From Collinsella aerofaciens ATCC 25986 (lineage in GTDB: Bacteria > Actinomycetota > Coriobacteriia > Coriobacteriales > Coriobacteriaceae): a stretch of 64,000 nt of DNA. The notes below the pieces were generated by a model. The model ran no database searches, had not been told where the DNA came from, and saw only the letters and a program-made list of their open reading frames with translations. The DNA lies in NCBI RefSeq assembly GCF_010509075.1, contig NZ_CP048433.1:1860001-1924000 (forward strand), read 5' to 3'. Numbering within the stretch: the first letter of the stretch is position 1; each line of letters starts with the position of its first letter. Made by a program: the position numbers and the translations under genes. This document shows, one piece after another, positions 1-8,284 of the stretch.

Positions 1-1
1 G

Positions 2-1654
2 GGTGTACACCTTAAGACATCGGCCACCGAAATCCGTTTTTCGTACCTGCAGCCGACCGAACTCTTGCTCGCCCGCGACGTGCTTAACAAGCAGATTGTC
101 GACACGCAGGGCATGAAGGTCGTGCGCGTCAACGACATCAAGTTTTCCATGTCGGGCGAAAATCAGCTGCGTCTGCTGGGTGCCGAAGTTGGTGCCCGCG
201 GTCTGCTGCGCGCGATCAGCCCTGCGCTCGAGCACGTCGTCGAGGGCTTTATGAAGCACCTGGGCAAGCCGCTCAGCGAGGACATTATCGCCTGGTCTTA
301 CATGGACCTGCTCGATCGCTCGACTAAGAACATCCAGCTCTCGGTGTCGCACAAGACGCTTGGCGAGCTGCATCCTGCCGACATCGCCGACATCATCGAG
401 CAGCTCGACCCGCGCCTGCGCGCGCAGGTGTTCGCGCAGCTCGACACGGCACAGGCCGCCGAGGCCATCTCGGAGTTCGATGACGACGAGCTCATGACCG
501 AGATGCTCGAGGGCCTGTCCGATACCGACGCATCGTCGATGCTGGCCATGATGGACCCGGACGACGCTGCCGACCTGATCGACGAGCTCGATTATGAGAA
601 GGCCGAGAAGCTCCTGCGCCTGATGGGCGTCAAGGAGGAGAAGGCGATTCGTAACCTGCTGGGCTATGAGGACAACACCGCCGGCCGTATCATGACCTCG
701 GAGTTTGTCTCGCTGCCCGCCACGGCGACAGTCGGTGATGCCATCGAGGCGATTCGTAAACTCGACGAGGACTTTGAGAGCGTCTATTACGTCTATACCG
801 AGGATCCGAGCGGCATGCTGACGGGCGTGCTTTCGCTGCGCACGCTGATCGTGGCCGACCGCGACGCCACGCTGGGCCAGCTCGCCTATCGCGATCTGGT
901 CTACGTGTCACCCGACGAAGACCAGGAAGACGTGACGGACGAGATGACCAAGTACGACCTGGTTGCCATCCCTGTTTGCGACGAGAACCGTCATATCCTG
1001 GGCATCGTGACCTTCGACGACGCCATGGACGTTATCGCCGAGGAGCATCAGGAGGACCTGCAGATCGCCGGTGTCGGCTCGGGCGATAGCGCGTCGGACG
1101 ACTCGACGAACGTGCTCAGCTGGTTTGTGCATCGTCAGTACTGGGTCGTCGTGTGGGGCATCGCTTCGTGCATTATGGCGACCGTGCTGGGGACTGCGCT
1201 GAGCTCCGCGCATCTGGTGGTGTTCCCCATGTGCGCCATGCCGCTCGTGCTGCTGGCTGCCTCGCGCATGGTGTCGTTCGTCAAGAACTACTTCCTCGAG
1301 TACGACGGTCACGACGACGAGCCCAAGCCGTACCTGGGATTCTTCTTCCAAAGCACGGGCATGGGCCTGATCCTTTCGCTCGTGACCTACCTGTGCGCGC
1401 AACTGGTGCGCACCGCTGCGTTCCCCGATGCGCCCATGTTTGAGGAGCAGCTCTTTACCGGGTGCTTTAATATCGCTGCCATCATTTGCCTGGTTGGCAA
1501 CATGAGTGCCGTGATTTACCTGATGGTGCTGTTCTGGCGTGACGAGCATGACCTCAACACGTCGGGCACCGCCATGAACGTTATTGCCGTCATGATCTCG
1601 TGCGTAGCGTACTGCGCCGCTGCGGTGCTGCTCGCCATGTCGGTCATTGGTTAG
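2..1654 (+). CDS. MgtE-type regulatory protein (PRC-like, MgtE-N, CBS pair, membrane domain), 5' end missing
   Basis: The reading frame is open to the first base, so the true start lies upstream. About 550 codons are visible. The order is a PRC-barrel-like N-terminus (ARDVLNKQIVDTQG), an MgtE N-domain helical repeat (LHPADIADIIEQLDP), two CBS motifs (one begins MTSEFVSLPATATVGDAI) and five C-terminal hydrophobic segments from about base 1130. MgtE N and CBS domains sense cytosolic Mg2+ in MgtE channels. The membrane part has the MgtE segment count, but I do not see the usual conserved pore motif around GNxGxQ, so transport by this protein itself is uncertain. The NRAMP-related gene starts 8 bases after the stop, which suggests the two proteins act together in Mg2+ homeostasis. 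Confidence 0.8.
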   Translation, partial: GVHLKTSATEIRFSYLQPTELLLARDVLNKQIVDTQGMKVVRVNDIKFSMSGENQLRLLGAEVGARGLLRAISPALEHVVEGFMKHLGKPLSEDIIAWSYMDLLDRSTKNIQLSVSHKTLGELHPADIADIIEQLDPRLRAQVFAQLDTAQAAEAISEFDDDELMTEMLEGLSDTDASSMLAMMDPDDAADLIDELDYEKAEKLLRLMGVKEEKAIRNLLGYEDNTAGRIMTSEFVSLPATATVGDAIEAIRKLDEDFESVYYVYTEDPSGMLTGVLSLRTLIVADRDATLGQLAYRDLVYVSPDEDQEDVTDEMTKYDLVAIPVCDENRHILGIVTFDDAMDVIAEEHQEDLQIAGVGSGDSASDDSTNVLSWFVHRQYWVVVWGIASCIMATVLGTALSSAHLVVFPMCAMPLVLLAASRMVSFVKNYFLEYDGHDDEPKPYLGFFFQSTGMGLILSLVTYLCAQLVRTAAFPDAPMFEEQLFTGCFNIAAIICLVGNMSAVIYLMVLFWRDEHDLNTSGTAMNVIAVMISCVAYCAAAVLLAMSVIG

Positions 1655-1662
1655 GTGGTCGC

Positions 1663-2925
1663 GTGCAAAATACCAAGCAAAAGTCGGGCACCAAGCAAAA
1701 GTTGACCATCGCGGCCATCTTTGGCGCTATGGGTCCCGGTCTGCTGGCGGCGCTTTCGGGCAATGACGCCGGCGGCATTGCAACGTATTCCAGCGCGGGC
1801 GCCAGCTATGGCTACAAGATGCTCTGGATGCTTCCCGTCATGACTGTGCTGCTCATCGTGACGCAGGAGACCGCGGCGCGCTGCGGCTGCGTCACGGGCA
1901 AGGGCCTGGCATCGCTCATTCGCGAGCGCTTTGGCGTGCGCAAGAGTGTGCTTGCTATGGCGGCGCTGTTGATCGCCAACACAGCCGTGACCATTTCGGA
2001 GTTTGCGGGTATCGCCAGCGGCCTTGCTCTCTTTGGCGTGCCGGCGAGCATCTCGGTGCCGTTGGTGGCGCTGCTGGTGTGGATGCTTACCATGTCGGGT
2101 AGTTTCCAGCGCATCGAGAAGATTCTGCTGCTGGTGAGCTGCGTGTTCGTGACCTATATTGTCGCCGCGTTTATGGCTGGCCCCAACTGGGGTGAGGTCG
2201 CGGTCGACCTGGTCGTGCCCAACATTCAAAATGACCCCAGCTACGTGTCGCTCGTGGTTGCAACGATCGGTACCACCATCGCGCCGTGGATGATTTTCTT
2301 GGCGCAGAACAACGTGGTCGATAAGAACGCGGGCGAGGACGATATCGTGCTGCAGCGCATCGACACCGTGAGCGGCTCGCTTGCCGCCGATGTCATTGCC
2401 GGCTTTATTATCATCACGACCGGTACGGTGTTGTTCCCGGCGGGCATTCAGATTAGCGATGCTGCCGATGCTGCCCGTGCGCTGGAGCCTATTGCGGGTC
2501 AGTGGTCCACGGTACTGTTTGCCTCGGGCCTGGTCGCGGCGAGCTTCTTGGCTGCTTGCGTGCTGCCGGGCGTTACGTCGAGCGCTATCTGCGAGGCATT
2601 TGGCTGGGAGCGCGGTGCCGACCGCAGCTGGGACGAGGCCCCGGTTTACCGCGGCATCATTACGGCCATCATCGGCATTTCTGCCGTGTTGGTGCTCATG
2701 CCCGGCGTCGATCTGTTCCAGATTATGATGACCTCGCAGGTCATCAATGGCGTGCTACTGCCCGTGGTTCTGGTGTTCCAGGTGGTTATCGCCGCCGACC
2801 GTCACATCATGGGTGCCAACCGCAATGGCCGCGTGTGGAACGTGCTCACTTGGGCGACTATCGGCGTGATTACGGTGCTCACGGTTGTCATGTTTGTCCT
2901 GCAGGCGATGGGCTACAGCGCTTAG
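1663..2925 (+). CDS. NRAMP-related divalent metal (probably Mg2+) transporter
   Basis: This is a 420-residue polytopic membrane protein with the NRAMP fold. The start is the GTG at 1663, 8 bases after the previous stop and behind the ribosome site AGGTGG, rather than the in-frame ATG at 1600 inside the upstream gene. The TM1 metal motif reads SGNDAGG instead of the classical DPGN. The TM6 motif reads GTTIAPW, so the MPH methionine that selects transition metals is missing. Both changes resemble the NRAMP-related magnesium transporters (NRMT) described from Eggerthella lenta, a relative of this organism. Coupling to an MgtE-N/CBS protein supports Mg2+ as substrate. A Mn2+/Fe2+ role is the alternative, but the lost methionine argues against it. 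Confidence 0.82.
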   Translation: MQNTKQKSGTKQKLTIAAIFGAMGPGLLAALSGNDAGGIATYSSAGASYGYKMLWMLPVMTVLLIVTQETAARCGCVTGKGLASLIRERFGVRKSVLAMAALLIANTAVTISEFAGIASGLALFGVPASISVPLVALLVWMLTMSGSFQRIEKILLLVSCVFVTYIVAAFMAGPNWGEVAVDLVVPNIQNDPSYVSLVVATIGTTIAPWMIFLAQNNVVDKNAGEDDIVLQRIDTVSGSLAADVIAGFIIITTGTVLFPAGIQISDAADAARALEPIAGQWSTVLFASGLVAASFLAACVLPGVTSSAICEAFGWERGADRSWDEAPVYRGIITAIIGISAVLVLMPGVDLFQIMMTSQVINGVLLPVVLVFQVVIAADRHIMGANRNGRVWNVLTWATIGVITVLTVVMFVLQAMGYSA

Positions 2926-2942
2926 CGCCTCTTTTGGACTCC

Positions 2943-2977
2943 AAACAGGCCGCAGCGATGGGCTACGGCCTGTTTTT
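2943..2977 (+). terminator. Rho-independent terminator after the Mg transport pair
   Basis: A 10-base stem (AAACAGGCCG with CGGCCTGTTT) is followed by a T run, 17 bases after the NRAMP-related stop codon. Confidence 0.8.
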
Positions 2978-3009
2978 GTCTGCTATAGGGTGTTAGTTAT
3001 ATGGCAGTG

Positions 3010-3233
3010 GGCAATAAATGCCAAATATGAGTACTGTTGCTAAGTGAATAGCATTTACATTCAAGAAGATAATAAACATAACCTATAGTATGTTCATTAA
3101 AATTGGCTCCAATACGCCTTAAACCAGTCAGGTTGGCTGTCTTAGGGGGTTGTAGGGTTCGCTCGGACGTCATTTTGGGTGGTTTTGCCTGCTACTAAAA
3201 TGGTAACAGTACTCATATTTGCCCTTTTTTGCC
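3010..3233. repeat. AT-rich segment bounded by a 29-base inverted repeat
   Basis: Bases 3010-3038 and 3205-3233 are inverted copies, 26 of 29 identical, with a perfect 17-base core (CAAATATGAGTACTGTT). The 166 bases between them are AT-rich (3039-3130) and contain no convincing gene. Each inverted copy contains an ATG that opens a tiny frame: 6 codons on the plus strand and 24 codons (MSTVTILVAGKTTQ...) on the minus strand. No transposase is present, so this could be a miniature non-autonomous element or the remnant of one. The rest of 2978-3309 shows nothing else I can name. Confidence 0.6.
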
Positions 3234-3309
3234 CACAGACCTTTGAGGGTGCGGCGAAAAGGGCTTGTTTTGATTGTTTGGGGCAGGCGCGAGGGTGGCG
3301 CGCGCAGAC

Positions 3310-4783
3310 GTGGTGTAAGAGCGTCCTGAGGTCCGTCGCTGCAAGTCCCGATATTACTCCTTCTTGAGACCGCGCCTCTCGACTATCTCGTCCACTATCT
3401 CCCTGGCGCGCCGCCCGAGCGCGCGGCGCCTCCCCTCCGTCGGGGCCGGCCTGCCCGCGGGCTCGGCGAAGCCCTCGGCGGCCGAGGCCTCGGAGAACAC
3501 GCGCTGCTGGGACCACTGTCCCTCGGTCTCCATGAGGCTCGCGCACGTCAGGCGCAGCATCGACTCCCTCGAGGGGAAGGACTGCACGACCCTGTAGCGG
3601 CGCTTGATCTCGCGGTTGGCGCGCTCCTGGACGTTGTTGGTGCGGAGCTTGGCCCAGTGCGCCCTGGGGAAGGCCGTGAACGCCAGCGCGGAGTCCTCGG
3701 CCTGCTCGAAGACCTCGCCGGCCCTGGCGGACACCGACGCCACCCAGGGCGCCGCCTCGGCCCACACGCAGCGCGCGAGGTCGGGGTCGTCCTGGTAGAC
3801 CGCGGCGTGCACGAGGTCCCTGACGGCCGCCTTGGAGTCCTCGGGCCTGCCCGAGCAGGCGCTCTGGAGGTTGCGCTGCAGGTGCGTCACGCAGCGCTGC
3901 CAGGCGCAGCCCTGGAACAGGCGCGAGACGGCGGCCACGAGCCCGGCGTGGCTGTCGGAGACCACGAGGCGGACGCCGGCCAGCCCGCGCTCGCGCAGCC
4001 CGCCGAGGAATGCCGCCCAGGAGTCCTCGCTCTCGGTGTCGACCACGTCGCAGCCCAGGAAGTGCTTGCGCCCGTCGGCGCCCAGCCCGATCGCGGTCAC
4101 GACGCCCTGCGAGACGACCGACGAGCCGACCCTGCAGCTCATGTAGGTGGCGTCGAGCCACAGGTAGCAGCACGGCGTGCCCGACAGGTCGCGGCGGCGG
4201 AACTCCGCCACCTCGGCGTCGAGGTCGGAGCAGAGGCTCGAGACCTCCGAGCTCGACAGCGAGGATATGCCCAGCCTGGACGCCACGCGCTCGACCTTGC
4301 GGGTGGATACGCCGCACACGTACATCTCCTGCACGATGGCGGCCACCGAGGTGTCGACGCGCGACCATCGCGCGAGCATGCCCTCGGGGTAGTAGGTGCC
4401 GTGCCTGAGCTTGGGTATCTCGAGCTCCACGTCGCCCACGGCGGTCTTGAGCGACCTGGGGCGGTAGCCGTTGCGGCTGTTCTCCCTGCCGTCGCTGCGC
4501 TCGTTGCGGCTCGCGCCGCACATCTGCTGGGCCTCGGAGTCCATCAGTGCGTTCATCACGCCGCCCAGCACCCTGCACGCGAACTCGCGCGCGTCGCCGC
4601 ACTCCTGCCAAAGCCTCGCCGCCTCGAGGGCCTCGTCGCGGCCGAGGCGCAGTACACTCTCTTCTTGGGGCATCGCCTTTCCTTCCATTCGTCACCTTCA
4701 TTACTCCAACGACGAATTCTAGGCGGTGTCCCCTCCCTTTCAAGAAAGGGCGGAGGCGGGGCATGCCCCGCCTCTTACACCAC
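3310..4783 (-). mobile_element. IS256-family insertion sequence
   Basis: The element is delimited by a perfect 12-base terminal inverted repeat (GTGGTGTAAGAG at 3310-3321, inverted at 4772-4783) around one IS256-type transposase gene. The size, 1.47 kb, is normal for the family. I see no 8-9 base target duplication, which suggests an old insertion or later rearrangement. A GC-rich palindrome (4754-4773) sits just inside the right end. Confidence 0.8.
3354..4688 (-). CDS. IS256-family (mutator type) transposase
   Basis: This 444-residue DDE transposase looks intact. Visible landmarks are CCYLWLDATYMSCR (first catalytic Asp), RLVVSDSHAGL (second Asp) and NNVQERANREIKRRYR (Glu region), plus the family signature around WQRCVTHLQRNL. 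The start at 4688 (MEGKAM) or the internal Met five codons later (MPQEES) both fit; the longer one is given. It is the only gene of the element. No internal stop or frameshift is seen. Confidence 0.88.
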   Translation of the reverse strand: MEGKAMPQEESVLRLGRDEALEAARLWQECGDAREFACRVLGGVMNALMDSEAQQMCGASRNERSDGRENSRNGYRPRSLKTAVGDVELEIPKLRHGTYYPEGMLARWSRVDTSVAAIVQEMYVCGVSTRKVERVASRLGISSLSSSEVSSLCSDLDAEVAEFRRRDLSGTPCCYLWLDATYMSCRVGSSVVSQGVVTAIGLGADGRKHFLGCDVVDTESEDSWAAFLGGLRERGLAGVRLVVSDSHAGLVAAVSRLFQGCAWQRCVTHLQRNLQSACSGRPEDSKAAVRDLVHAAVYQDDPDLARCVWAEAAPWVASVSARAGEVFEQAEDSALAFTAFPRAHWAKLRTNNVQERANREIKRRYRVVQSFPSRESMLRLTCASLMETEGQWSQQRVFSEASAAEGFAEPAGRPAPTEGRRRALGRRAREIVDEIVERRGLKKE

Positions 4784-5028
4784 ATCTCTGTGCGCTACCG
4801 GCGCGAGGCGCGGAAACGATGTCTGGAGCGACGGAGCGGCCTGGAATTCATCCGTAGAGGTCTTCATTGGCTGCGCCAGGAGTGTCCCTAGGTACCGGCA
4901 CAGACGATATGAGCAGGACATAAAAACATTGAGAGCCCCTGCTGCATGAAAGACCGCGGATTAGGCCGACAATGGTGAGTGTCTAATTCAGCCGCGGCGG
5001 CCACGCCGCATTCATGGAAGGGGCTCCC

Positions 5029-5437
5029 ATGCTCGATACTACCACCTTCGTCGGCCTCGACGTCCACGCCCGCTCGATAAAGGCAGTCTCCCTCGACGTC
5101 ATGACCGGGGAGGTGCGCTGCGCGACCTTCGGCTACGACGCCGGGGCAGTCGCGGAGTGGGTGCGGTCCGTGGACCCAAAGGCCAAGTGCGTGTACGAGT
5201 CCGGGGTCACGGGGTTCGACCTGCAGAAGAGGCTCTCCGGCCTCGGGGTCGACTGCGTGGTCGGCGCCGTCTCGAAGATGATCAAGCCCAGCGCGGACAG
5301 GCGCAGGAAGAACGACCGCAACGACGCCGAGTTCCTCGCCCGCATGCTGTCGGTCGGCAACGTGGTCGAGGTGTGGGTCCCCGACGACGAGTGCGAGGCC
5401 GCCCGCGACCTGACCAGGGCGCTCGAGGACGCGAGGG
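5029..5437 (+). pseudogene. IS1111/IS110 transposase, part 1 of 3 (N-terminal)
   Basis: This encodes MLDTTTFVGLDVHARS onward, the RuvC-like DEDD N-terminal domain of IS110-family transposases, with KNDRNDAEFLARML carrying the acidic residues. ATG 5029 is preferred over 5014 because GGAAGGGG precedes it. The frame is cut after LEDAR by the IS3 insertion and then runs into four foreign codons and a stop at 5454. It continues at 6659 and 9164. Confidence 0.9.
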
Positions 5438-5498
5438 TGGATTGGCTACACTGATGTGGACAGTTCCGGGAGGGGCGCAGGAGACGGGAGGGCCGTAT

Positions 5499-5786
5499 AT
5501 GAGGGACCCCAGGCACCCGAGGCATTTCACCGACGAGTTCAAGAGGCAGATAGTCGACCTCTACAACGCCGGCAAGCCCAAGCGCGAGATCATGGACGAG
5601 TACGACCTCGGCAAGAGCACCGTGGAGAGGTGGATCAAGTCGATAAACGCGACCGGCTCGCCGCGCGCCGCGTGCAACCGCACGCCCGAGCAGAACCGGA
5701 TCCTGGAGCTCGAGCGCGAGAACCGCAGGCTCCGGATGGAGGTCGACGTCTTAAAACAAGCGGCGCTGATATACGCTCGAAAGTGA
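5499..5786 (+). CDS. IS3-family OrfA (helix-turn-helix DNA-binding subunit)
   Basis: This 95-residue protein has a helix-turn-helix (HFTDEFKRQIVDLYNAGK ... LGKSTVERWIKS) followed by a leucine-zipper-like stretch (ILELERENRRLRMEVDVLK). It is typical of IS3 OrfA, which binds the element ends. Near its end the run TTAAAAC (5751-5757) is positioned for a -1 ribosomal slip into the OrfB frame, which would make the OrfAB transposase. ATG 5499 is the first start after the left inverted repeat. Confidence 0.88.
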   Translation: MRDPRHPRHFTDEFKRQIVDLYNAGKPKREIMDEYDLGKSTVERWIKSINATGSPRAACNRTPEQNRILELERENRRLRMEVDVLKQAALIYARK

Positions 5787-6640
5787 GGGCCATAGCGGCC
5801 AACGAGGGCCGCTACCCCATATCAGCGCAGTGCAGGCTCCTCGGCGTCGCGAGGTCGACGTACTACTCCATGCGCTCGCGGGCCGACCGGCCCGCCGCGC
5901 CGGACCCCGCCGCGCCGGCCGTGGTCGCGGCCCACGCCGCCAGCAAGGGCCGGTACGGCTCGCGCAAGATAAAGGCGTCGCTCGAGAGGTCGGGCGTCAC
6001 CGTCAGCCGGCGCCGGGTCTGCCGCATCATGAGGGAGAACGGCCTGGTCAGCGCATACGGCAGGAAGAGGTTCAAGGTGCACCCCGGGGCGGTCAACGAG
6101 GCCGACGTGCCCAACGTCGTCGCGCGCGGCTTCGGCGGCAGGGCGCCGCGCACCCATATATGCAGCGACCTGACCTACGTGCGCGTCGGGGCCTCGTGGA
6201 ACTACGTCTGCCTGCTCGTCGACCTCTACAACAGGGAGATCGTCGGCCACTCCGCCGGGCCCAGGAAGGACGCCCGGCTGGTCAAGTCGGCGTTCGCGAC
6301 GCTCTCCTTCCCCATCTCGGACATCGAGGTCTTCCACACGGACCGCGGCAGCGAGTTCGACAACGCCGAGATCGACCTGATGCTCGAGGCCTTCGGCATT
6401 GAGAGGTCGCTGTCGGCCAAGGGCTGCCCCTACGACAACGCCGTCGACGAGTCGACCAACAGGATACTGAAGGCCGAGCTCGTCCACCGCGAGACGTTCG
6501 GCACGACGCGCGAGCTCCGGGCCAAGCTCTCGGACTACGTGCACTGGTACAACAACTTCAGGATCCACTCGACGCTGGGCTACATGTCTCCGGTCGAGTT
6601 CAGGGAGGCGGGGCTGTCCCTCCCGGAATCGTCCAAATAG
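5750..6640 (+). CDS. IS3-family OrfB (DDE transposase catalytic part)
   Basis: This frame lies -1 relative to OrfA and is expected to be translated as an OrfAB fusion through slippage at 5751-5757. No good independent start with a ribosome site is apparent. It carries the HTH_21 region (KGRYGSRKIKASLERSG) and an rve-type integrase core: ICSDLTYVRVG (first Asp), VFHTDRGSEF (second Asp) and NAVDESTNRILKAELV (Glu). The end STLGYMSPVEFRE is a classic IS3 signature. All catalytic residues are present, so the element may be active. Confidence 0.88.
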   Translation, partial: LKTSGADIRSKVRAIAANEGRYPISAQCRLLGVARSTYYSMRSRADRPAAPDPAAPAVVAAHAASKGRYGSRKIKASLERSGVTVSRRRVCRIMRENGLVSAYGRKRFKVHPGAVNEADVPNVVARGFGGRAPRTHICSDLTYVRVGASWNYVCLLVDLYNREIVGHSAGPRKDARLVKSAFATLSFPISDIEVFHTDRGSEFDNAEIDLMLEAFGIERSLSAKGCPYDNAVDESTNRILKAELVHRETFGTTRELRAKLSDYVHWYNNFRIHSTLGYMSPVEFREAGLSLPESSK

Positions 6641-6654
6641 GTGTTGCCAATCCA

Positions 6655-6902
6655 AGGGACGACCTCTCGCGCTCGAAGCAGCGGCTCTCCAAGTTCCTGC
6701 TCAGGCACGGGCTCGTCTTCGACGAGAGGACGCCCACCGGCCGCAGGAAGGGCAACTGGACCCGGGCGCACTGGTCCTGGATCGAGTCGATAAGGTTCGC
6801 GGAGGGGGCCGACAACGAGGCGCTCGCCTACTACGTCGACGCGGTCAGGCGGGCGGCGGAGGACAAGGCGAGGCTCGAGGGGCTCGTCGAGGCCGAGACC
6901 CG
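6655..6902 (+). pseudogene. IS1111/IS110 transposase, part 2 of 3 (middle)
   Basis: Between the IS3 and IS21 insertions, 244 unique bases encode DDLSRSKQRLSKFLLRHG to LVEAETR. This is the helical linker between the RuvC-like and C-terminal domains of IS110 transposases. It is open in the frame that continues part 1 and leads into part 3. The first four bases are the IS3 target duplication. Confidence 0.88.
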
Positions 6903-7051
6903 TGTTAGCGCTAATCTAAAATTAACCACTTTCGCAAACGCATCTCGCCGAATGCGCTAACGCGCTTTCGCCGACCCCGCTAACGTACTTTCACCAACTG
7001 CGCTAACGGAACTATGCTCCGATCGGGTATCCGACCCGGGAGGAGCGGGAT

Positions 7052-8284
7052 ATGGAGCGAAACGTAATGGGAGAGCTGAACGTCTACAGGGGGTCCGGCG
7101 CGAAGCCGAACTTCAGCGAGATCGCGAGGAGGCACGGCATGGACCGGCACACGGTCGCCAAGTACTGGCGGGAGGGCGAGGCCGCCGCCGACGGGAGGTC
7201 CGCGAGGGGCAGCGCCTTCGACCCGCTCGAGGAGGTGATCCGCGCGAAGGCCCAGCTGCCCGGGATGACCAAGATGGCCGTGTACGCGTTCCTGCGCGAG
7301 GGCCGCGGGGAGGGGCTGCCCGGGTACGGCGCCTTCACCGCATGGTGCCGGGGCCGCGACGTGCCCTTCGGGGGTGTGGGCGGCCGCGAGCCGCACCCGC
7401 GGTTCGAGACGCCCCCGGGCAGGCAGCTGCAGTTCGACTGGAAGGAGGGCATGAGGCTCGTCGACTCGGAGGGCGAGGTCTTCGAGTTCAGCGTGTTCAC
7501 CGCGACGCTCGGCTATTCCCGGAAGCACCGCTTCATACCGGTCAGGAGCCGCACGCTCGACGACCTGCTGTCCTGCCTGCTCGCCACCTTCACCCGCCTC
7601 GGCGGCGTCCCGGAGGAGTGCATCACGGACAACATGTCGTGCCTGGTGACCGTCTCGGGCCGCAGGAGGACCAGGCAGGAGAGGGCGTGGCGGTTCGCGC
7701 GGGAGGCCGGCTTCGAGCTCAGGCTCTGCGCGCCGCGCTCGCCGCAGACCAAGGGCAAGGACGAGTCGGCCAACCGCTTCCTGAACCGCCTGCTCGCCTA
7801 CGGCGGCGAGTTCACCGGGTGGAGCGGCCTCGCCGAGGCGGTGGCCCGGATCGAGGCCCAGGCAAACTCGGAGCCGAACCGCACCACCGGCCTGCCGCCT
7901 GACGCGCTGTTCATGCGGGAGAAGGAGAGCCTGCGACCCATCGGGAACCTCCGTCTCCTCGAGTCGATGGTGGGCGACGTGAGCGTCCAGACCGTCCCGC
8001 CGACCATGCTCGTCAGGGCCGCCGGCAGGGAGTGGTCCGTGCCCAGGCGCTGCATCGGCCGGCGCGTGAGCGTCATAGCGATGCCCGGCGGCCAGGTCGT
8101 GGTGAGGATGGCCGGCGAGGAGGTCGCCGTCCACGACGCCGCGTCCGGGCCGTCGAGGCCCATCAACTACGACCCCGACCACTATGGGCAGGCCCTCGAG
8201 GGGAAGCGCGGCCTGGCCGACGCGGACATCGCCGAGGCCGCGCGCGCCAACCTCGCGCTGCTCGACTCGCTCGGAGGGGCGTGA
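7052..8284 (+). CDS. istA: IS21-family transposase IstA
   Basis: A 410-residue DDE transposase. An N-terminal helix-turn-helix (FSEIARRHGMDRHTVAKYWR) precedes an integrase core with QLQFDWKEGM (Asp), EECITDNMSC (Asp) and KGKDESANRFLNR (Glu). The ATG at 7052 follows GGAGGAGCGGGAT closely. An in-frame ATG five codons later is possible. The stop overlaps the istB start (TGATG). All catalytic residues are present and the gene appears intact. Confidence 0.92.
   Translation: MERNVMGELNVYRGSGAKPNFSEIARRHGMDRHTVAKYWREGEAAADGRSARGSAFDPLEEVIRAKAQLPGMTKMAVYAFLREGRGEGLPGYGAFTAWCRGRDVPFGGVGGREPHPRFETPPGRQLQFDWKEGMRLVDSEGEVFEFSVFTATLGYSRKHRFIPVRSRTLDDLLSCLLATFTRLGGVPEECITDNMSCLVTVSGRRRTRQERAWRFAREAGFELRLCAPRSPQTKGKDESANRFLNRLLAYGGEFTGWSGLAEAVARIEAQANSEPNRTTGLPPDALFMREKESLRPIGNLRLLESMVGDVSVQTVPPTMLVRAAGREWSVPRRCIGRRVSVIAMPGGQVVVRMAGEEVAVHDAASGPSRPINYDPDHYGQALEGKRGLADADIAEAARANLALLDSLGGA

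Larger units (their letters stand above)
5438..6654 (+). mobile_element. IS3-family insertion sequence inside the IS1111 transposase
   Basis: Imperfect terminal inverted repeats begin TGGATTGGC on both ends and share TTCCGGGAGGG further in. A 4-base target duplication AGGG is present at 5434-5437 and 6655-6658. Removing the element plus one duplicate joins LEDAR to DDLSRS in frame. Size 1217 bases. The insertion left the rest of the host gene unaltered, so it is probably recent. Confidence 0.92.

Noticed and set aside
3142-4785. A 547-codon minus-strand frame spanning the IS256 element
   Set aside because: It is a shadow in another frame of the true transposase. Only its last 24 codons, from the inverted repeat, are curious.
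3301-4792. Target duplication of the IS256 element
   Set aside because: Flanks CGCGCAGAC and ATCTCTGTG do not match at 8 or 9 bases in any nearby register.
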